This document shows, in pieces, positions 47,502 to 57,281 of a stretch of 64,000 nucleotides of DNA; within the stretch, counting starts at the first letter, position 1; the number at the start of each line of letters is the position of its first letter. The position numbers and the translations under genes were made by a program. Origin of the DNA: Planctomycetota bacterium. Its GTDB lineage: Bacteria > Planctomycetota > UBA1135 > GCA-002686595. The stretch is from contig NYUD01000016.1 of NCBI GenBank assembly GCA_002683825.1, positions 26,187 to 90,186 of the forward strand, in the 5' to 3' direction. The notes beneath the pieces were generated by a model that ran no database searches, had not been told where the DNA came from, and saw nothing but the letters and a program-made list of their open reading frames with translations.

Positions 47502-48542
47502 TCACCTCGAGGCCGTTTCCTCACGCAGCGCGAGGTTGGCTTCGAAGAGGTTCTTGAGCATCTCTTTTTTCTGTTCAAAGTCCTCGGAATCCGACTTCAG
47601 TCCCTGGACCGAGCCGTAGATCGAGGCGACACCGAGATCGATGTTCTTCATCCTGGCGACGCGCACGAGTTCGGTCTCCGTCAACCCCAGGCTGTCGGTC
47701 AGCTTGGTGACGCGCCGTTCGAGTTTTTCGATCGTGCTTTGGGACTCGACGACTTCCTTGCCGCCTGAGGACTCGCGCCAGACGCCGATCTCGTATTGCA
47801 AGAGTGCGATGACTTCCTTCTCCACGCGAAAGAGCCCCTCGCTCTTCTCGGATTCGCGTCGGAAGAGGTCGATGACCTTGTCGATGAGTTGATTGGCCCA
47901 GATCTCATCCCTGTCTTCGACATCGCCGAAGGCTTTTTCCTGGAACTGCGTGATCTCGGCGAGCTGCTGTTCGACGGCCTCCCGCAGGCGATCGAGCTCG
48001 CGCTCGACTTCGCGCGCCTGGGTCACGCGATCTCCTCCGCCGCTCCGGGCCAGGGCCATGCCGGTTTCCGCTTCTTCGACGAGAATTTCGAAGGACTTCT
48101 CGTCCGAGTGCAGGTTGTGCGAGATCCCGATCGAGGCGGTGAGCTCGAGATCCTCGGGCACCTCCAAGGAATCGATGTTGCGCACGGAGCGGACGAGTCG
48201 TTCAGCGAGCTCCACCAGAGCTTCGGGGTCGACGTGGGGGAAAACCCCCACGACGAGCGCCTCCGTCCAGATTCCCAGCCCCCGGACATCCCGGGCGAAG
48301 GAGATACTCTTCAACTCCTTGAAGAGCAGTGGCATGGCGATTTTCTGGAAATCGTCGTTTGCGGAGTCTTCGGGCGTGTCCAGCCCCATGACGAGGCAGC
48401 TGATCGGATAGCCGTGCTTCAGGGCGCGTTCCGCCTCGAGACGCATGAGATGGAGCATCTGTTGCGTCGACAGGCGCTGGCGGGCACTGTCCGGGCCGCC
48501 TGGCTGCGTGATCAGCTGCTCCTCTGTTGCGTGCGCGGTCAT
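47502..48542 (-). CDS. Degenerate GGDEF-like domain with coiled coil
   Basis: DLELTASIGISHNLHSDEKSFEILVEEAETGMALARSGGGDRV followed by heptad-rich C-terminus. Confidence 0.55.
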   Translation of the reverse strand: MTAHATEEQLITQPGGPDSARQRLSTQQMLHLMRLEAERALKHGYPISCLVMGLDTPEDSANDDFQKIAMPLLFKELKSISFARDVRGLGIWTEALVVGVFPHVDPEALVELAERLVRSVRNIDSLEVPEDLELTASIGISHNLHSDEKSFEILVEEAETGMALARSGGGDRVTQAREVERELDRLREAVEQQLAEITQFQEKAFGDVEDRDEIWANQLIDKVIDLFRRESEKSEGLFRVEKEVIALLQYEIGVWRESSGGKEVVESQSTIEKLERRVTKLTDSLGLTETELVRVARMKNIDLGVASIYGSVQGLKSDSEDFEQKKEMLKNLFEANLALREETASR

Positions 48543-48717
48543 GGGGGGAGCGGAGCGAGGGGGCCCGGAAGTAGGTTCGGGGCCGCAATCGATCCTCATC
48601 GCCCCACCCTCGACAGGGCGGAAGCGCGTTCTTTAGCCCGATTCCCGCTGGCGTCCGAGGGGCGCTTCTGGCTAAAACAGCCCTCCACACACCGGGTGCG
48701 GCAAACCCGTTACAACC

Positions 48718-50070
48718 ATGGATTCCTTCTACGATTGGGTAATTGGCCTCGCGGCGTTCGGCGCTGCGGGCTGGCTCGGTTGGTTGCTCAGGGGCCGGGC
48801 TCACCTCACCGAGAGAAGAGTACACGCGGAACTTTTCTCACGTCAGGTGCGCTTGGCCGAGCAGGATGCCGACAAGGCGATTCAGGAGCTCAACCAGAAA
48901 TGCGTGGAGATGGGCTCTTTTGAGGAGCGCTTCAACGCGTACGCGGAGGAGGTCGGGCGGCTGCGGGTCGAGCTGCAGGAGGCTCACAATCAGGCTTCGG
49001 TCGCGCACAAGGACGTTTTCCTCCACAAGGGTCGGGTCGACGAGCTCTGCCTCGAACTGGACGAACTTTCCGGTACGGCCGAGGATGCGCAGCACCGTGC
49101 GCTGGAGGCCGAGAGGGAGGGCAGGCTCATGCTCGAGGAGCGCGATTCCCTGAGCGGCCGGATTCGGGAATTGACCGGGTCCGTGCAGGACGAACGGGCG
49201 CGGGCCGAAGTCTCCGAGCAAAACCTGGCCGAGGTCTATGAAATCCGCGAACGTGAGAGTGCGGAAATTACTTCCGAGCGGAAACGGCAGGCGGAGTCGG
49301 AAGCCGCGCTGCGTCGCACCCTGAGCGAGCGCGGCGGGATCCTGGCCAAGTGCGAGCAGGCCCTCTTGGAGCGTGATAGCGAGCTACAGGCGCTGCAAGA
49401 GCGAGTCGCTGAACTCGAGCCGAGGCTGGAGGAGCTGGCCGAGTTGCGCGATCACCAGGAGCAACGCGAAGAAGAGATCCAGGAACAAGTCGGCGCGTTG
49501 GAAAAAGGTGCCGAAGAGCGGTCGCTGAAGATCCAGACAGCGGCCAGCGAGCGTATCGAAGCCGTACAACGGAAGATGGACGAGGCGAGTTTCGAAAACC
49601 AGACCAACACAGAACTCCTGGCGGAGGCGAGCACCAGACAAAGCGAACTCCAGGGCCGGCTCGAAAAGTTCAAGGGGACGGTGAAGACCAATGAGGTCGA
49701 GATGGCAGCGCAGCGCCGGCTTGCCACCAAGCTCGAATCCAGCCTCAAGAGCCTCGCAAGCAAGGCGCAGCGCTCGCAGGCGAAGGTCGAGCAGCTGAGT
49801 GGGATGTTGGCGGAGAAGAAGGTCGAGCTGAAGGAGGCCAAGTCGCAAGCCCGGTCGGCCTCTTCGAAGAACCGAAGCCTGACCACCCAGCTCGAGAGGG
49901 CGACGCGTTCGCTCGAGGGGTTCAAGGAAAAGGCCAAGATCCCGCCCAAGACGATCAAGCCGTCGCCCAAGAAGACGGTCTCAAAACCTGCCAGGAAAAC
50001 CGGCAAGAAGATCACGAAGAAGGCGGCCAAGACCAAGCCGGTCACCAGGAAGACCGCCAAACGGGTATGA
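48718..50070 (+). CDS. Membrane-anchored coiled-coil protein with Lys/Pro-rich histone-H1-like C-terminus
   Basis: N-terminal TM WVIGLAAFGAAGWLGWLL; long Glu/Lys heptads; tail PPKTIKPSPKKTVSKPARKTGKKITKKAAKTKPVTRKTAKRV. Confidence 0.75.
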   Translation: MDSFYDWVIGLAAFGAAGWLGWLLRGRAHLTERRVHAELFSRQVRLAEQDADKAIQELNQKCVEMGSFEERFNAYAEEVGRLRVELQEAHNQASVAHKDVFLHKGRVDELCLELDELSGTAEDAQHRALEAEREGRLMLEERDSLSGRIRELTGSVQDERARAEVSEQNLAEVYEIRERESAEITSERKRQAESEAALRRTLSERGGILAKCEQALLERDSELQALQERVAELEPRLEELAELRDHQEQREEEIQEQVGALEKGAEERSLKIQTAASERIEAVQRKMDEASFENQTNTELLAEASTRQSELQGRLEKFKGTVKTNEVEMAAQRRLATKLESSLKSLASKAQRSQAKVEQLSGMLAEKKVELKEAKSQARSASSKNRSLTTQLERATRSLEGFKEKAKIPPKTIKPSPKKTVSKPARKTGKKITKKAAKTKPVTRKTAKRV

Positions 50071-51638
50071 CCCTCGAGCGGCGCGAGTTCCTCAGGCTGG
50101 GAGCTGCGGCCGGTTCGGTCGCGGTCTCAGGAGGATGCGCTGCGGTCCGTTTGGGGGGTCGTGCCATCGAACCCGACCCGGGCCTTCTCGATCTCGCGCG
50201 GGCGGCACTCGAGTCCGCGGAAGCGGGCGGCGCCGTCTATGCGGACATCCGCATCTGCGACTATCGGCGTCAACGGATAAACACGCGGGATCGACGGGTC
50301 ACAGACCTCCTTGACTCCGAGGACCGCGGGTTCGGCGTACGCGTTCTCGTTGACGGCACCTGGGGCTTTGCGGCCAGTCCGCGCATCGAGAAGGAAGAGA
50401 TGCTCACCGTCGCTCGTCGTGCGGTTATGTTGGCCCGGACGAATGCCGAGTTGCAACTCGAGCCGGTCCAGCTGGCTCCGACGGTAGCTTACACGGCCGT
50501 ATGGAATACGCCGCTGCGAACGGATCCCTTCGACGTATCGCTCGATGACAAGATCGAACGGTTGCTGTGGATCAACGCCGAGGCCCTGCGCCAACGCGGG
50601 GTGACCCTTTGTCTGTCTTCGGTCGACTTCGTTCGCGAGCACAAGTTCTTCGCTTCGACTGATGGGGCGGTCATAGAACAAACGCTGCACCGTAACAATC
50701 CGAGCTTCACCGTCACCGCCGTCGATCGAAGGCGCGGGACCTTCGAGAGTCGCAATGCGTACTCGAGTCCCCAGGGGCGGGGCTACGAGTACTTCGAAGA
50801 TTACCCCTGGCGAGAGGACGTGCGCCTCGCCGCCTCCGACGTTCAGGAGAAAGCTGCAGCGCCTTCGGTCGCGCCGGGGAAGTATGACCTGATCTTGCAC
50901 CCCTCCCATCTTTGGTTGACCATCCACGAGTCGATCGGGCATCCGACCGAGTACGACCGGGCGGTCGGCATGGAAGCCAACTTTGCGGGCACGAGTTTCC
51001 TGACGCCCGACAAGCTGGGATCGTTTCAAGTCGCCAGCCCGATCGTTCATTTCCAGGCCGAAAAAACGGCAATCGGTTCGCTTGCGACCTGCGGATACGA
51101 CGACGATGGCGTCGCGACTCAGGAGTGGCCCCTGGTCACGAACGGGGTTTTCGTCGACTATCAAACCACGCGCGACCAGGCCCTGTGTTTGGGACGTGCA
51201 GCCTCCTTTGGATGTTGCTATGCGCAAAGCTGGAGGGACGTCGCCTTCCAGCGGATGCCCAACATCAATCTTCTGCCCGGTGATAACTCGCTTTCGCTCG
51301 ATGAGATGATCGCGGATACGGAGGAGGCGATCCTGATCAAAGGGCGCGGCAGTTACAGCATCGATCACCAGCGATACAACTTTCAGTTCGGCGGACAGAC
51401 GAGCTATCACGTCAAGCATGGGAAGATCGTGGGCATGTTGAAGGACGTTGCCTATCAGGCACGCACGCCGGACTTCTGGCGTTCGTGCGATGCGATCTGC
51501 GGACCGAAGGAATACTGGGTAGGCGGTTCCTTCTACGACGGCAAAGGCGAACCGCGTCAATCGAATGCCGTCAGTCACGGATGCTCGCCGGCCCGCTTCC
51601 GCAGGGTTGACGTCCTCAACACCGAGCGCAAGGTCTGA
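50067..51638 (+). CDS. tldD: TldD-family metallopeptidase with Tat-type signal and lipobox-like sequence
   Basis: RREFLRLGAAAGSVAVSGGC; HESIGHPTEYDRAVGMEANFAGTSFL (HExxxH). Confidence 0.88.
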   Translation: MTLERREFLRLGAAAGSVAVSGGCAAVRLGGRAIEPDPGLLDLARAALESAEAGGAVYADIRICDYRRQRINTRDRRVTDLLDSEDRGFGVRVLVDGTWGFAASPRIEKEEMLTVARRAVMLARTNAELQLEPVQLAPTVAYTAVWNTPLRTDPFDVSLDDKIERLLWINAEALRQRGVTLCLSSVDFVREHKFFASTDGAVIEQTLHRNNPSFTVTAVDRRRGTFESRNAYSSPQGRGYEYFEDYPWREDVRLAASDVQEKAAAPSVAPGKYDLILHPSHLWLTIHESIGHPTEYDRAVGMEANFAGTSFLTPDKLGSFQVASPIVHFQAEKTAIGSLATCGYDDDGVATQEWPLVTNGVFVDYQTTRDQALCLGRAASFGCCYAQSWRDVAFQRMPNINLLPGDNSLSLDEMIADTEEAILIKGRGSYSIDHQRYNFQFGGQTSYHVKHGKIVGMLKDVAYQARTPDFWRSCDAICGPKEYWVGGSFYDGKGEPRQSNAVSHGCSPARFRRVDVLNTERKV

Positions 51639-52969
51639 TGCTGACCGAAAAACGTTGTCGCGAGCTGACTCAGCACGTCGTGCTCCTCTCGAAGGCGGAC
51701 GGGGTTCAGGTCTCCCTCGCGGCGGACGAGATCGTTCACCAACGCTTCGCGCGCAACGTTCCCTCAAGCGCCGGCTGGGTACGGGACGATTCGATCTCGA
51801 TTCGTTCGACCTTCGGCACACAGAGCGCAACGGCTAGCGGCAACCAGCTGGATTCCCACAGCCTGGAGGCGCTGGTGCGTCGTTCGGAGAGTCTGGCGCG
51901 CCAGGCGCCGGAGGATCCTGAGTTTCTGGCGGCCCTGGGCCCGCAGAGCTACGCGAGCGTTTCCGTTGGGACCGCGGAGTCCGGAGCGGGGCGTCTCGAG
52001 TACCTGAACCGTGGTGTCGAGCACGCGCTCGGGAGGGCGCGACGCTCCGGTCTGGTGGCGGCCGGATTCGCTGAAGCGCGGGAAATGGTTCGGAGCATCG
52101 GCAATTCTGCAGGGCTGTTCGGCTACCACCGCCAGGGCGATGCGCATTTCTCCGAAACCGTGAGAACGCCGGACGGCCGCGGATCCGGATGGGCCTCGAC
52201 CGCCGCCGGACTCGCGGGCGAGCTCGATTTCGAAGGGCCGACCGAATCTGCGATCCATAAGGCCCGTAGGTCGGCGGGAGCCCGGACCCTCGCTGCGGGA
52301 GATTATCCGGCGGTTCTGGAGCCCGCCTGTGTGGCCAGTCTGATGGGGTTCTTGGTGGAGGGCATGGACATGCGTCGGGCCGACGAGGGACGCAACTTCT
52401 TTTCCCTGGCCGGCGATGAGACGAGGCTCGGCGAGCGGCTGTTTCCGGTCGGAATCAACCTGGTCTCGGATCCCGGGGATGGCACGGTCTCCTCGGTCCC
52501 CTGGGCGGAGGACGGGACGCCCCACCGCAGGACCCACTGGATCCGCGACGGCGTGGTCGAGAATCTGCATTGCGACCGTTACTGGGCCCGGGAGCGCTCG
52601 CGGCGGCTGCAGCCATTTCCGCCCAACACGCTCATGGGGGGGGGAGAGGACAGCCTGGAGCAGTTGATCGAGGGAACCGAGCGCGGCGTCCTGGTCACGA
52701 ACCTGTGGTACATCCGCAGCGTGGACCCGAAGACGATGCTGTGCACGGGCTTGACACGCGACGGTGTGTTCTGGATCGAGAATGGGCGAGTGACGCACCC
52801 GGTGAACAACTTCCGCTGGAACGACAGTCCGGTGCACGTGCTGCAAGAGGCAGAGGCCCTTTCCAAACCCGTACGCGTCGGCGGCAGAAACGGGCGTTCG
52901 ATCCATGCCTTTGTGCCTGCCATCCGGGTCGCGAGCTTCGGCTTCAGCAGCGTATCGGAAGCGGTTTAG
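51638..52969 (+). CDS. pmbA: PmbA/TldE-family protein
   Basis: Adjacent to tldD; C-term GVLVTNLWYIRSVDPKTMLCTGLTRDGVFWIENGRVTHPVNNFRWNDS. Confidence 0.88.
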   Translation: MLTEKRCRELTQHVVLLSKADGVQVSLAADEIVHQRFARNVPSSAGWVRDDSISIRSTFGTQSATASGNQLDSHSLEALVRRSESLARQAPEDPEFLAALGPQSYASVSVGTAESGAGRLEYLNRGVEHALGRARRSGLVAAGFAEAREMVRSIGNSAGLFGYHRQGDAHFSETVRTPDGRGSGWASTAAGLAGELDFEGPTESAIHKARRSAGARTLAAGDYPAVLEPACVASLMGFLVEGMDMRRADEGRNFFSLAGDETRLGERLFPVGINLVSDPGDGTVSSVPWAEDGTPHRRTHWIRDGVVENLHCDRYWARERSRRLQPFPPNTLMGGGEDSLEQLIEGTERGVLVTNLWYIRSVDPKTMLCTGLTRDGVFWIENGRVTHPVNNFRWNDSPVHVLQEAEALSKPVRVGGRNGRSIHAFVPAIRVASFGFSSVSEAV

Positions 52970-53021
52970 CCCGGGGCAAAGCTACTGCCGAACAGGCGAA
53001 TGGATCGGGGGTTGTCCCGGA

Positions 53022-55517
53022 CTAGTCTGCCTCGGTGTCGTCTGTTTCCTCGGGCACATCCGCATACCCGAGTTCTGCCAGGTGCTTCAGCACGTCCGCG
53101 GAGAAGGTTGCCGTGAAGATTTCCGGATCGGCGTTCTTCTGCGCTTCGAGCCCCATCTGTTTGTGACGCGCCAGCAATGCCAACAACCACTCCAGGCGGT
53201 CCTTTTCGCGTTCGGAAAGATCGTTTTTTTCGTGCGGATCGACGTTCAGGTTGTACAGCCGGTAGTAGGGTCCGCCGATCAATGACCGTAGCTCGAGGAC
53301 CTTGTCCGCGTATCCGGGCTGGCCGCGCAGCTCTTCACGCAGAGCATCGGTCAGCGGCGCATCCACAAGTTGGGGGAAGTTATCTCGCAGCCAGGCGCGC
53401 GGCACGCGCGGGTGGCTCAGCAGGGAAGCTTCGCCCGATTCCTTACCTGGGAAAACCTCGATCAACTTCCAACCCTGGTCGAGGACGGTGTACTGCTCGA
53501 CGTGACCGCCTTCACAGAAAACCGGAAGCGCGCTCGGATCTTCGCCGCGCAAGATCGGCATGAGCGATCGGCCGTGGAGAAAGGCCGGCGGTTTGCCCGC
53601 ACCCGCCAGCTCGAAGAGCGTGGGATAGACATCGACGAGCTGCACCGAGGTGGCGATGCGTCTACCGCTGTGCTCGCCCCCGGGTAGCTTCAGGAGGAGT
53701 GGGACGTGGATCACGTCCTCCCACAAACCGCCGTGACTGTAGAAGCCGTGGTCGAAGGACTCGCCGTGATCGCCCGTGACGACGATGACGGCGTCGTCGT
53801 AGAGTCCGTGCTCGTTCAGGAGTTCGAAGAGCCGGCCCAGGTAGGTATCGACCTTGAGGATCGACTCGTCGTAACGCTGGATGATCGGTTCGAGCGGGAG
53901 TTCGGAGGGGATGTCCATCTCCGGGTCGGGCACCGCAGTACGGGCCATCCAGACCGGAATGGCGCCGTAGGTCTGGTAGGAGGAGCCCGCCGGCGTGAGG
54001 CGTTGGTCTTCGGGCAACGAGCTGACGAAGCGATCCCGAAACGCTTCTTCGGGCAAGTAAGGGCCGTGGGCGTCCAGGGCGTGCAAGAAGAGGAAAGGCG
54101 GCAGCGCCTGGTTGCGGAAGTCCAGCCAGGGCCGGATCAGCTGCTCGAGCTGATAGGCGATTCCGCCGCCGGTTTCCTGAATCGGGAGAAAAGCCGCCGA
54201 GATGTCGTAGCGGTCGAATCCCTGGTTGACGCGGAACTTCTCGCTGAGCCAGTGGGTATCCGCCAGCCCGGCGGTCTCGTAGCCCCTGGCACGCATGGCC
54301 TCGGCGATGGTCCAGCGGTTCTCGGCGATCTGCCACCAGTCCCAGTTGTCGAGTTGCACGTCGGGTGCAAAGGTCAGGTCGGCGACATGCGAGCGTGGAT
54401 ACAGCCCGGTGAGCACCGACAGATAGCTCGGCATCGTCCAGGGGGCGTTCGAGATGCAGTGCTCGAAGACGACGCCCTCTGCGGCAAGTCGGTTCAGAGC
54501 CGGCGTGTTCTGGCGGTGATAGCCGTAGACCGCGAGGTGTCGTGCGGCGAAGGTGTCGATGCTGATGAAGATGATCGGCGGGCGAGCGTCCGAACGCTTC
54601 TCGAAGACCTCGAGTCGCTCCAGGCTCAATACGCCGTTGTTTTCAGAGGTCCAGATGAGTTCAACAACCTGGATTTCTTCGGCCGTCTCGGGGAACGGGC
54701 GCTGCACCTCGAGCCCCGTGACGGGGACCGGGAACTCCATCGCGGGGTAGCCTTCGAAGCTGCGCCTGCCGTCGGAGGGATTCATGCCGCCGAAGCGGAC
54801 CTCCAGGCGCCCGCTGGCGGTCGGATGGGTCGCGATAATGAGCCGTGACTCGGGAACGACATCGACGAGGTAACGCAGCCCCGTATCCACTGCTAACTCC
54901 GCCTTGCGGGTTTCGAAGTCGAGCTGGAGCTCGCGGCGCGGTCCGTACTCGATGCGGGACACGGCGAAGATGTCCCACCGGCGAGTGTCGCTCTGCGAGG
55001 TCTCGAGCGCTATTAATTCGAGCAGGTTCTCACCGAAGCCCCAGAGCGGGGCGGGTAGTTCAAACTCATGTAGCTTCGGCTCTTTCGTGAGCTGAACTGC
55101 GGCGACGATCCTGCCGTTCAGGTGGACCTCCAGAGGGCCGGGCTGTTCGCCGGCCGGGTCCGCGCTCCAGACCGTCATTTGAAGCCGTCGTTTCGTCGGC
55201 CTGGTCGCGCGTAGAATCAGCTGGGCCGCCGGTTGATTGTTGCGCTTGTACAGCGTGCCGTCGGGCAATTCGAAGGCCCGCTTGTCCCAGCCCACCCCTT
55301 CCGCAGCTCCCCAGGAGACGGTGGGCATACCCTCGTCACGCCCCGGTTCCAGCTTCCCGGGTTGATCGAAGACCGCATCCGGACGACGCGCGAGCAGGTC
55401 CATGCTCAGCCCGGCGCCGGGATCCGATCCTGGATCGGAGCTGCAGCTGGAGAGGCCCGCGCACGAGAGCGCAATGGCCCGGAGCCAGTGGGAGGATGCG
55501 CGAGCGATCGGGGCCAT
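53022..55517 (-). CDS. Sulfatase-superfamily lipoprotein
   Basis: PPIIFISIDTFAARHLAVYGYHRQNTPALNRLAAEGVVFEHCISNAPWTMPSYLSVLTGLYPRSH; VVTGDHGESFDHGFYSHGG; LSSC lipobox-like. Confidence 0.85.
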   Translation of the reverse strand: MAPIARASSHWLRAIALSCAGLSSCSSDPGSDPGAGLSMDLLARRPDAVFDQPGKLEPGRDEGMPTVSWGAAEGVGWDKRAFELPDGTLYKRNNQPAAQLILRATRPTKRRLQMTVWSADPAGEQPGPLEVHLNGRIVAAVQLTKEPKLHEFELPAPLWGFGENLLELIALETSQSDTRRWDIFAVSRIEYGPRRELQLDFETRKAELAVDTGLRYLVDVVPESRLIIATHPTASGRLEVRFGGMNPSDGRRSFEGYPAMEFPVPVTGLEVQRPFPETAEEIQVVELIWTSENNGVLSLERLEVFEKRSDARPPIIFISIDTFAARHLAVYGYHRQNTPALNRLAAEGVVFEHCISNAPWTMPSYLSVLTGLYPRSHVADLTFAPDVQLDNWDWWQIAENRWTIAEAMRARGYETAGLADTHWLSEKFRVNQGFDRYDISAAFLPIQETGGGIAYQLEQLIRPWLDFRNQALPPFLFLHALDAHGPYLPEEAFRDRFVSSLPEDQRLTPAGSSYQTYGAIPVWMARTAVPDPEMDIPSELPLEPIIQRYDESILKVDTYLGRLFELLNEHGLYDDAVIVVTGDHGESFDHGFYSHGGLWEDVIHVPLLLKLPGGEHSGRRIATSVQLVDVYPTLFELAGAGKPPAFLHGRSLMPILRGEDPSALPVFCEGGHVEQYTVLDQGWKLIEVFPGKESGEASLLSHPRVPRAWLRDNFPQLVDAPLTDALREELRGQPGYADKVLELRSLIGGPYYRLYNLNVDPHEKNDLSEREKDRLEWLLALLARHKQMGLEAQKNADPEIFTATFSADVLKHLAELGYADVPEETDDTEAD

Positions 55518-55618
55518 CCGAAGCGTTCTAGGTTCGGGAGCGTGGAAAGCCTGAGCCATCACGTATGGGCATGGACTTGCGTCCGGACATGGGCCGTGAT
55601 CGTAAACCAAGCCGGGCT

Positions 55619-56134
55619 TCAAAGGTGCCAAAGGAATCGCCAGGTAATCTCGACCACCGGTCCGAAGTCTCCTCCCCCCTCGGCATCGACCAGCGCGAAG
55701 CAAAGGTCGGGATTCAGCGAAAGATGGGGAGTCAGGCGGAACTGGTAGCCAAGGCCCAGGAACCCGCCCCCGAAGTCTCCTTCTCCATCGATGCCAACGG
55801 CGTCCCCCAGGGTGCGCAGCCAGACGATGCCGAGTCTGGCGGTGCCCCGGTTCGGAGAATCCGCGGGATAGCTCGCCTTGAGGGCGGCGCGGACCTGATC
55901 GAAATCGTTCTCACCGCTCGGACCGGCCTTGTCCAGTTCCTGGTGAACGATGTCCATTTCGAAATCGAAGCGGATGTTCTCGTGGGTTTGGATGCGTTGA
56001 GCGATGCCCAGCGTGCCACCCACTCCGGGGAAGGTGGAGAATCCACCGATCAGGTCGATGTCCTGACCGCCAAAGGGGGAAGCGCAGGCGGAGGCCAGGG
56101 CGAACATTCCGCCGGCGAGATACGACGCCCTCAT
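55619..56134 (-). CDS. Putative outer-membrane beta-barrel-like protein
   Basis: Signal-like N-terminus; alternating aromatic/Gly C-terminal strands; ATGA overlap with neighbour. Confidence 0.45.
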   Translation of the reverse strand: MRASYLAGGMFALASACASPFGGQDIDLIGGFSTFPGVGGTLGIAQRIQTHENIRFDFEMDIVHQELDKAGPSGENDFDQVRAALKASYPADSPNRGTARLGIVWLRTLGDAVGIDGEGDFGGGFLGLGYQFRLTPHLSLNPDLCFALVDAEGGGDFGPVVEITWRFLWHL

Positions 56135-57084
56135 GGAGTCGACGGACTCAGCTCGGGCGTTCGCAGGAACGCCTCGGCGAGTTCGAAGAAGCGCTCGGGC
56201 GTTTCGATCCACGGTAGACGTCCGCACTGCGGAATGACCTCGAGTTGAGCCTGTGAAAGATGTTCCAGGTATTCCCTCGAGCCGTCGAGCGGCAAGAGGT
56301 CCTTGTCGCCGTGGATGATGAGTACCGGCCGTTCCAGTGCAGCGAGGCTGTCGGGCGAGACGACCCAGGGGCCGAGGCGGTGGAAGATCGCCTCCTTGAG
56401 CCGGCCGACGCGTTCGGGGTCGGGATCCTCGATGCCGTAGGGCGTGCTGCGAACGCGATCCGCATCGCGGGGGTCAAAGCAAAACGTAGCCAATGACACG
56501 CGCGTGTAGGCGCTGGCGTAACCCGCTGGATCCTGGGCCTTGCGACCCGTCGCACGCCAATGGTCGAGGGCGGCGATGGCCTCCATGTCGATTCGCTCGG
56601 AAAAGCGACGCTGATACTCCGCCCAGTAGGGTGCGTAGCGCGGAGGCAGAGGAGAGACGAGCAACAGATTTCCGACGTGCTCGGGGTGCTCCAGCGCGTA
56701 GCGGATGGCGACCCCTCCCGCATAGCCCCAGCCGAGAAGGTCGATCCGTTCCCAGGAGTACCGGCTGCGTAGCGCCTCGAGGTCGGCCACGTCGCTCTCG
56801 ATCGACAGCTTGAGGTTGCGCTTCACGGCGCGCGAAGAGCCGCGGCCACGAAGGTCGTAGAACAGCTTGGTGCGTTCCGGGAGAAAACCCTCCAGATCGG
56901 CTTCCAACCAGGCAGCCCCCGGGACGACCAGCGGGACGGTGTCGGCCGCCGGCTCCGTGGCCGCCACCCGATGCTGGTACAGCCGGGCCGTGTCGAGGGA
57001 ATCCGGGAAGCTGTTCGCGGGGAGCCCCAGGCAGGCACCGAGCGTCAGGAGGGGGAGGAGCCAGAGCAGGGGTCGAGCCTTCAT
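56131..57084 (-). CDS. Alpha/beta hydrolase lipoprotein (prolyl aminopeptidase-like)
   Basis: LFYDLRGRGSS...IDLLGWGYAGGVAIRYALEHPEHV...VLIIHGDKDLLPLDGSREYLEHL. Confidence 0.75.
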   Translation of the reverse strand: MKARPLLWLLPLLTLGACLGLPANSFPDSLDTARLYQHRVAATEPAADTVPLVVPGAAWLEADLEGFLPERTKLFYDLRGRGSSRAVKRNLKLSIESDVADLEALRSRYSWERIDLLGWGYAGGVAIRYALEHPEHVGNLLLVSPLPPRYAPYWAEYQRRFSERIDMEAIAALDHWRATGRKAQDPAGYASAYTRVSLATFCFDPRDADRVRSTPYGIEDPDPERVGRLKEAIFHRLGPWVVSPDSLAALERPVLIIHGDKDLLPLDGSREYLEHLSQAQLEVIPQCGRLPWIETPERFFELAEAFLRTPELSPSTP

Positions 57085-57281
57085 CGCAGGCCATCTTAGG
57101 AGGTGTCGCTCCGCCGATCAGCACTTCCGTAGCGGGGGAGCGTTCCGGGTTCCACGAATCTACCCTGCGTCAGAGGGGCATCCGGCAGCCGGGGGTCGAG
57201 ATCGATCACGTGGTCTGAAGGTCCGGGTTTCCCTGGAAATCGGTGATCGACCCGGGTCCGGTGCGGGGCCTCCCTGAGGCC

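Noticed and set aside
46279-47619. 446-aa plus-strand ORF over the MamK-like gene
   Set aside because: Opposite strand encodes conserved actin-fold motifs; this ORF has none
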